Positions 62,079 through 64,000 of a stretch of 64,000 bases of DNA are shown piece after piece; the first letter of the stretch is position 1; each line of letters begins with the position of its first letter. The position numbers were made by a program, and so were the translations under genes. This stretch comes from Zhongshania sp. (GTDB lineage Bacteria; Pseudomonadota; Gammaproteobacteria; Pseudomonadales; Spongiibacteraceae), in contig NZ_JARGNU010000003.1 of the NCBI RefSeq assembly GCF_029212375.1, positions 62,001 through 126,000 on the forward strand, given 5' to 3'. The notes below the pieces were generated by a model. The model saw nothing but the letters and a program-made list of their open reading frames with translations, searched no databases and had not been told where the DNA came from.

Positions 62079-63023
62079 ATGAATACGCAGCAGCTTGCCT
62101 TGGTTTTCCCCGGTCAGGGGTCGCAAAAAGTCGGTATGCTGGCCGAGTTGGGCGAGGCCTTCCCTATTATAAAAACTACCTTTGCCGAGGCCTCTTCGGC
62201 ACTGGATTACGATATGTGGGCGCTGGTTCAAAATGGTGAGCAGGCCCAACTTAATCTTACTGAAACTACTCAGCCGGTATTGTTGACCGCCAGCGTTGCT
62301 GTGTGGCGTTTGTGGTGCGAGCAGGGCGGCTTGCAGCCTTCGTTAATGGCTGGTCATAGTCTTGGTGAGTTTTCGGCTTTGGTGTGTGCGGGTGCGCTAG
62401 ATTTTGCAGACGCTGTGCGTTTGGTGCGCGCGCGCGGGCAGTTTATGCAAACTGCTGTGCCGGTAGGCGAGGGCGCGATGGCTGCGGTGCTGGGTCTAGA
62501 CGATGCCCAAATTATTGAAATTTGTGGTCAAGCGTCCGCGACGGGTATTGTTGAGGCGGTGAATTTTAATTCTCCGGGCCAAGTGGTTATTGCTGGCCAG
62601 GTTGCTGGTGTTGATAAAGCTATTGAGTTACTCAAAGCGGCGGGCGCTAAGCGCGCGCTGCCACTGCCGGTAAGCGCGCCTTTCCATACATCTTTGATGC
62701 GACCTGCGGGTGAAAAGCTGGCTGAAGCCCTAGCGGCGCTGAGTTTAAAGTCGCCTACTATACCCGTGGTTCACAATGTTCATGGTTTGACTGAGGCTGA
62801 TCCACAGGCGATTAAAACCTTGTTGGTTGAGCAGATTTACAGCGCGGTTAAGTGGGTGTCCTGTGTCGAGGCGATGACCGCCGCCGGTATCACCACTACC
62901 CTGGAAGCTGGTCCCGGTAAGGTTTTAAGCGGCTTAAATAAGCGTATTGATAAATCCTTGAACTGCTTAAACATTGAGACACCAGAAACCTTGGCAGCGG
63001 CCCTTGAGGCTGTTGCTCAATAA
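62079..63023 (+). CDS. fabD: Malonyl-CoA:ACP transacylase
   Basis: 'LALVFPGQGSQKVGML', 'MAGHSLGEFSALVCAGAL', 'PVSAPFHTSLM'. Confidence 0.98.
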   Translation: MNTQQLALVFPGQGSQKVGMLAELGEAFPIIKTTFAEASSALDYDMWALVQNGEQAQLNLTETTQPVLLTASVAVWRLWCEQGGLQPSLMAGHSLGEFSALVCAGALDFADAVRLVRARGQFMQTAVPVGEGAMAAVLGLDDAQIIEICGQASATGIVEAVNFNSPGQVVIAGQVAGVDKAIELLKAAGAKRALPLPVSAPFHTSLMRPAGEKLAEALAALSLKSPTIPVVHNVHGLTEADPQAIKTLLVEQIYSAVKWVSCVEAMTAAGITTTLEAGPGKVLSGLNKRIDKSLNCLNIETPETLAAALEAVAQ

Positions 63024-63052
63024 AGAATTTATAATATTTTAGGAGCGGGACT

Positions 63053-63790
63053 ATGACAGCAAAAGTAGCATTGGTAACTGGGGCGAGCCGAGGTATTGGT
63101 CAAGCAATCGCCATTGCCATTGGTAAAATGGGTTATCAAATTGTGGGTACTGCAACTACCGAAGCTGGTGCGGCGGCGATTACCGCACATTTTCAGGCGA
63201 GCGGTGTCGATGGTGTCGGCATGGTAATGAATGTATCAAACACAGAGTCAGTTGATGCAACATTAAAAGCCATTACTGAGCAGTTTGGTGCGCCAGCAGT
63301 GTTGGTTAATAACGCCGGTATCACCAAAGATAATTTAATGCTGCGCATGAAAGACGATGAGTGGTATGACGTAATCGATACCAACCTTAACTCGCTTTAC
63401 CGTTTGAGTAAGGCTTGTTTGCGCGGTATGACCAAGGCTCGCTGGGGGCGTATTATCAATATTAGCTCGGTGGTTGGCGCTATGGGTAATGCAGGGCAAA
63501 CCAATTACGCGGCAGCCAAAGCCGGTATGGACGGTTTTACTCGCGCTCTAGCGCGGGAAATTGGCTCGCGGGGAATCACCGTAAATGGCGTTGCGCCTGG
63601 TTTTATCGACACCGATATGACCAAAAAGCTGGGTGACGAGCAGCGCGAGGCCCTAAAAACTCAAATACCATTGCAGCGTTTGGGTAGCCCTGAAGAGATC
63701 GCCGGCGTTGTCGCTTTCTTGGTAAGTGACGTTGCTGGCTATGTAACGGGTGAAACAATCCATGTAAATGGCGGCATGTATATGGCGTAA
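63053..63790 (+). CDS. fabG: 3-oxoacyl-ACP reductase
   Basis: 'KVALVTGASRGIGQAIA', 'VNNAGITKDNLMLRMKDDEW', 'NYAAAKAGMDGFTRALAREIGSRGITVN'. Confidence 0.98.
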   Translation: MTAKVALVTGASRGIGQAIAIAIGKMGYQIVGTATTEAGAAAITAHFQASGVDGVGMVMNVSNTESVDATLKAITEQFGAPAVLVNNAGITKDNLMLRMKDDEWYDVIDTNLNSLYRLSKACLRGMTKARWGRIINISSVVGAMGNAGQTNYAAAKAGMDGFTRALAREIGSRGITVNGVAPGFIDTDMTKKLGDEQREALKTQIPLQRLGSPEEIAGVVAFLVSDVAGYVTGETIHVNGGMYMA

Positions 63791-63909
63791 ACATCTGTTC
63801 ATGAAGGATTTTTCCCTTCTGGACGTGAATTTTTCATATTTTGCTATGCACAAGCGGCATCAGTCGCGGTAGAATGAGCGCCGAAGTGCTGGCGATATGA
63901 AACACAATT

Positions 63910-63955
63910 TCGGTGGTCATGCTTTTGGCTGGTGGCCAAGCTTATTGACCACCGA
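63910..63955 (+). other. Long hairpin in the presumed acpP 5' leader
   Basis: TCGGTGGTCA ... TGACCACCGA (10-bp perfect outer stem) enclosing GCTTTTGGC/GCCAAGC inner stem; RBS-like AGGAG at about 63986. Confidence 0.75.
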
Positions 63956-64000
63956 GAAGCAGGCCCAAAATTTTAATATCAATTAGGAGTCACCAACGAC

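Overview
The window is a 64 kb piece of gammaproteobacterial chromosome, mostly housekeeping genes. The organism looks like a marine Cellvibrionales/Pseudomonadales-type bacterium; that is my inference from gene content and order. In order it holds: the 3' end of tmcA; a HIT protein; an orphan B12-binding radical SAM protein; cinA; gltA divergent from a complete sdhCDAB-sucAB-lpd-sucCD operon; a TetR/AidB-like acyl-CoA dehydrogenase pair; htpG with a near-perfect sigma-32 promoter; gpsA, sixA, folE, prmB, aroC; gcvR, tusA, epmC, pdxB, alaA, msrB; a tRNA-Glu/tRNA-Glu/tRNA-Gly cluster with three readable promoters; an ABC-2 exporter; queF; a dUTPase; phhB, trmA, ybiB, tusEBCD, yccA; an EAL/HDOD protein; tRNA-Ser; rne divergent from rluC; and yceD-rpmF-plsX-fabD-fabG, truncated just before the expected acpP. 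I saw no prophage, transposon, CRISPR array or defence island. The most interesting material is non-coding or small-scale: (i) a stem-loop at four consecutive junctions of the sdh-suc operon, including a perfect 19-bp stem between sucB and lpd that is not a terminator; (ii) a perfect inverted repeat over the predicted gltA -35 box; (iii) a perfect 48-bp palindrome between convergent genes; (iv) tRNA-Glu leader hairpins with conserved shape but different sequence; (v) a hairpin over the likely rne Shine-Dalgarno; (vi) a long hairpin in the presumed acpP leader; (vii) a protein with a duplicated winged-helix-like unit and a degenerate PD-(D/E)XK-like domain. All calls come from reading the sequence and supplied ORFs; no database search was run.
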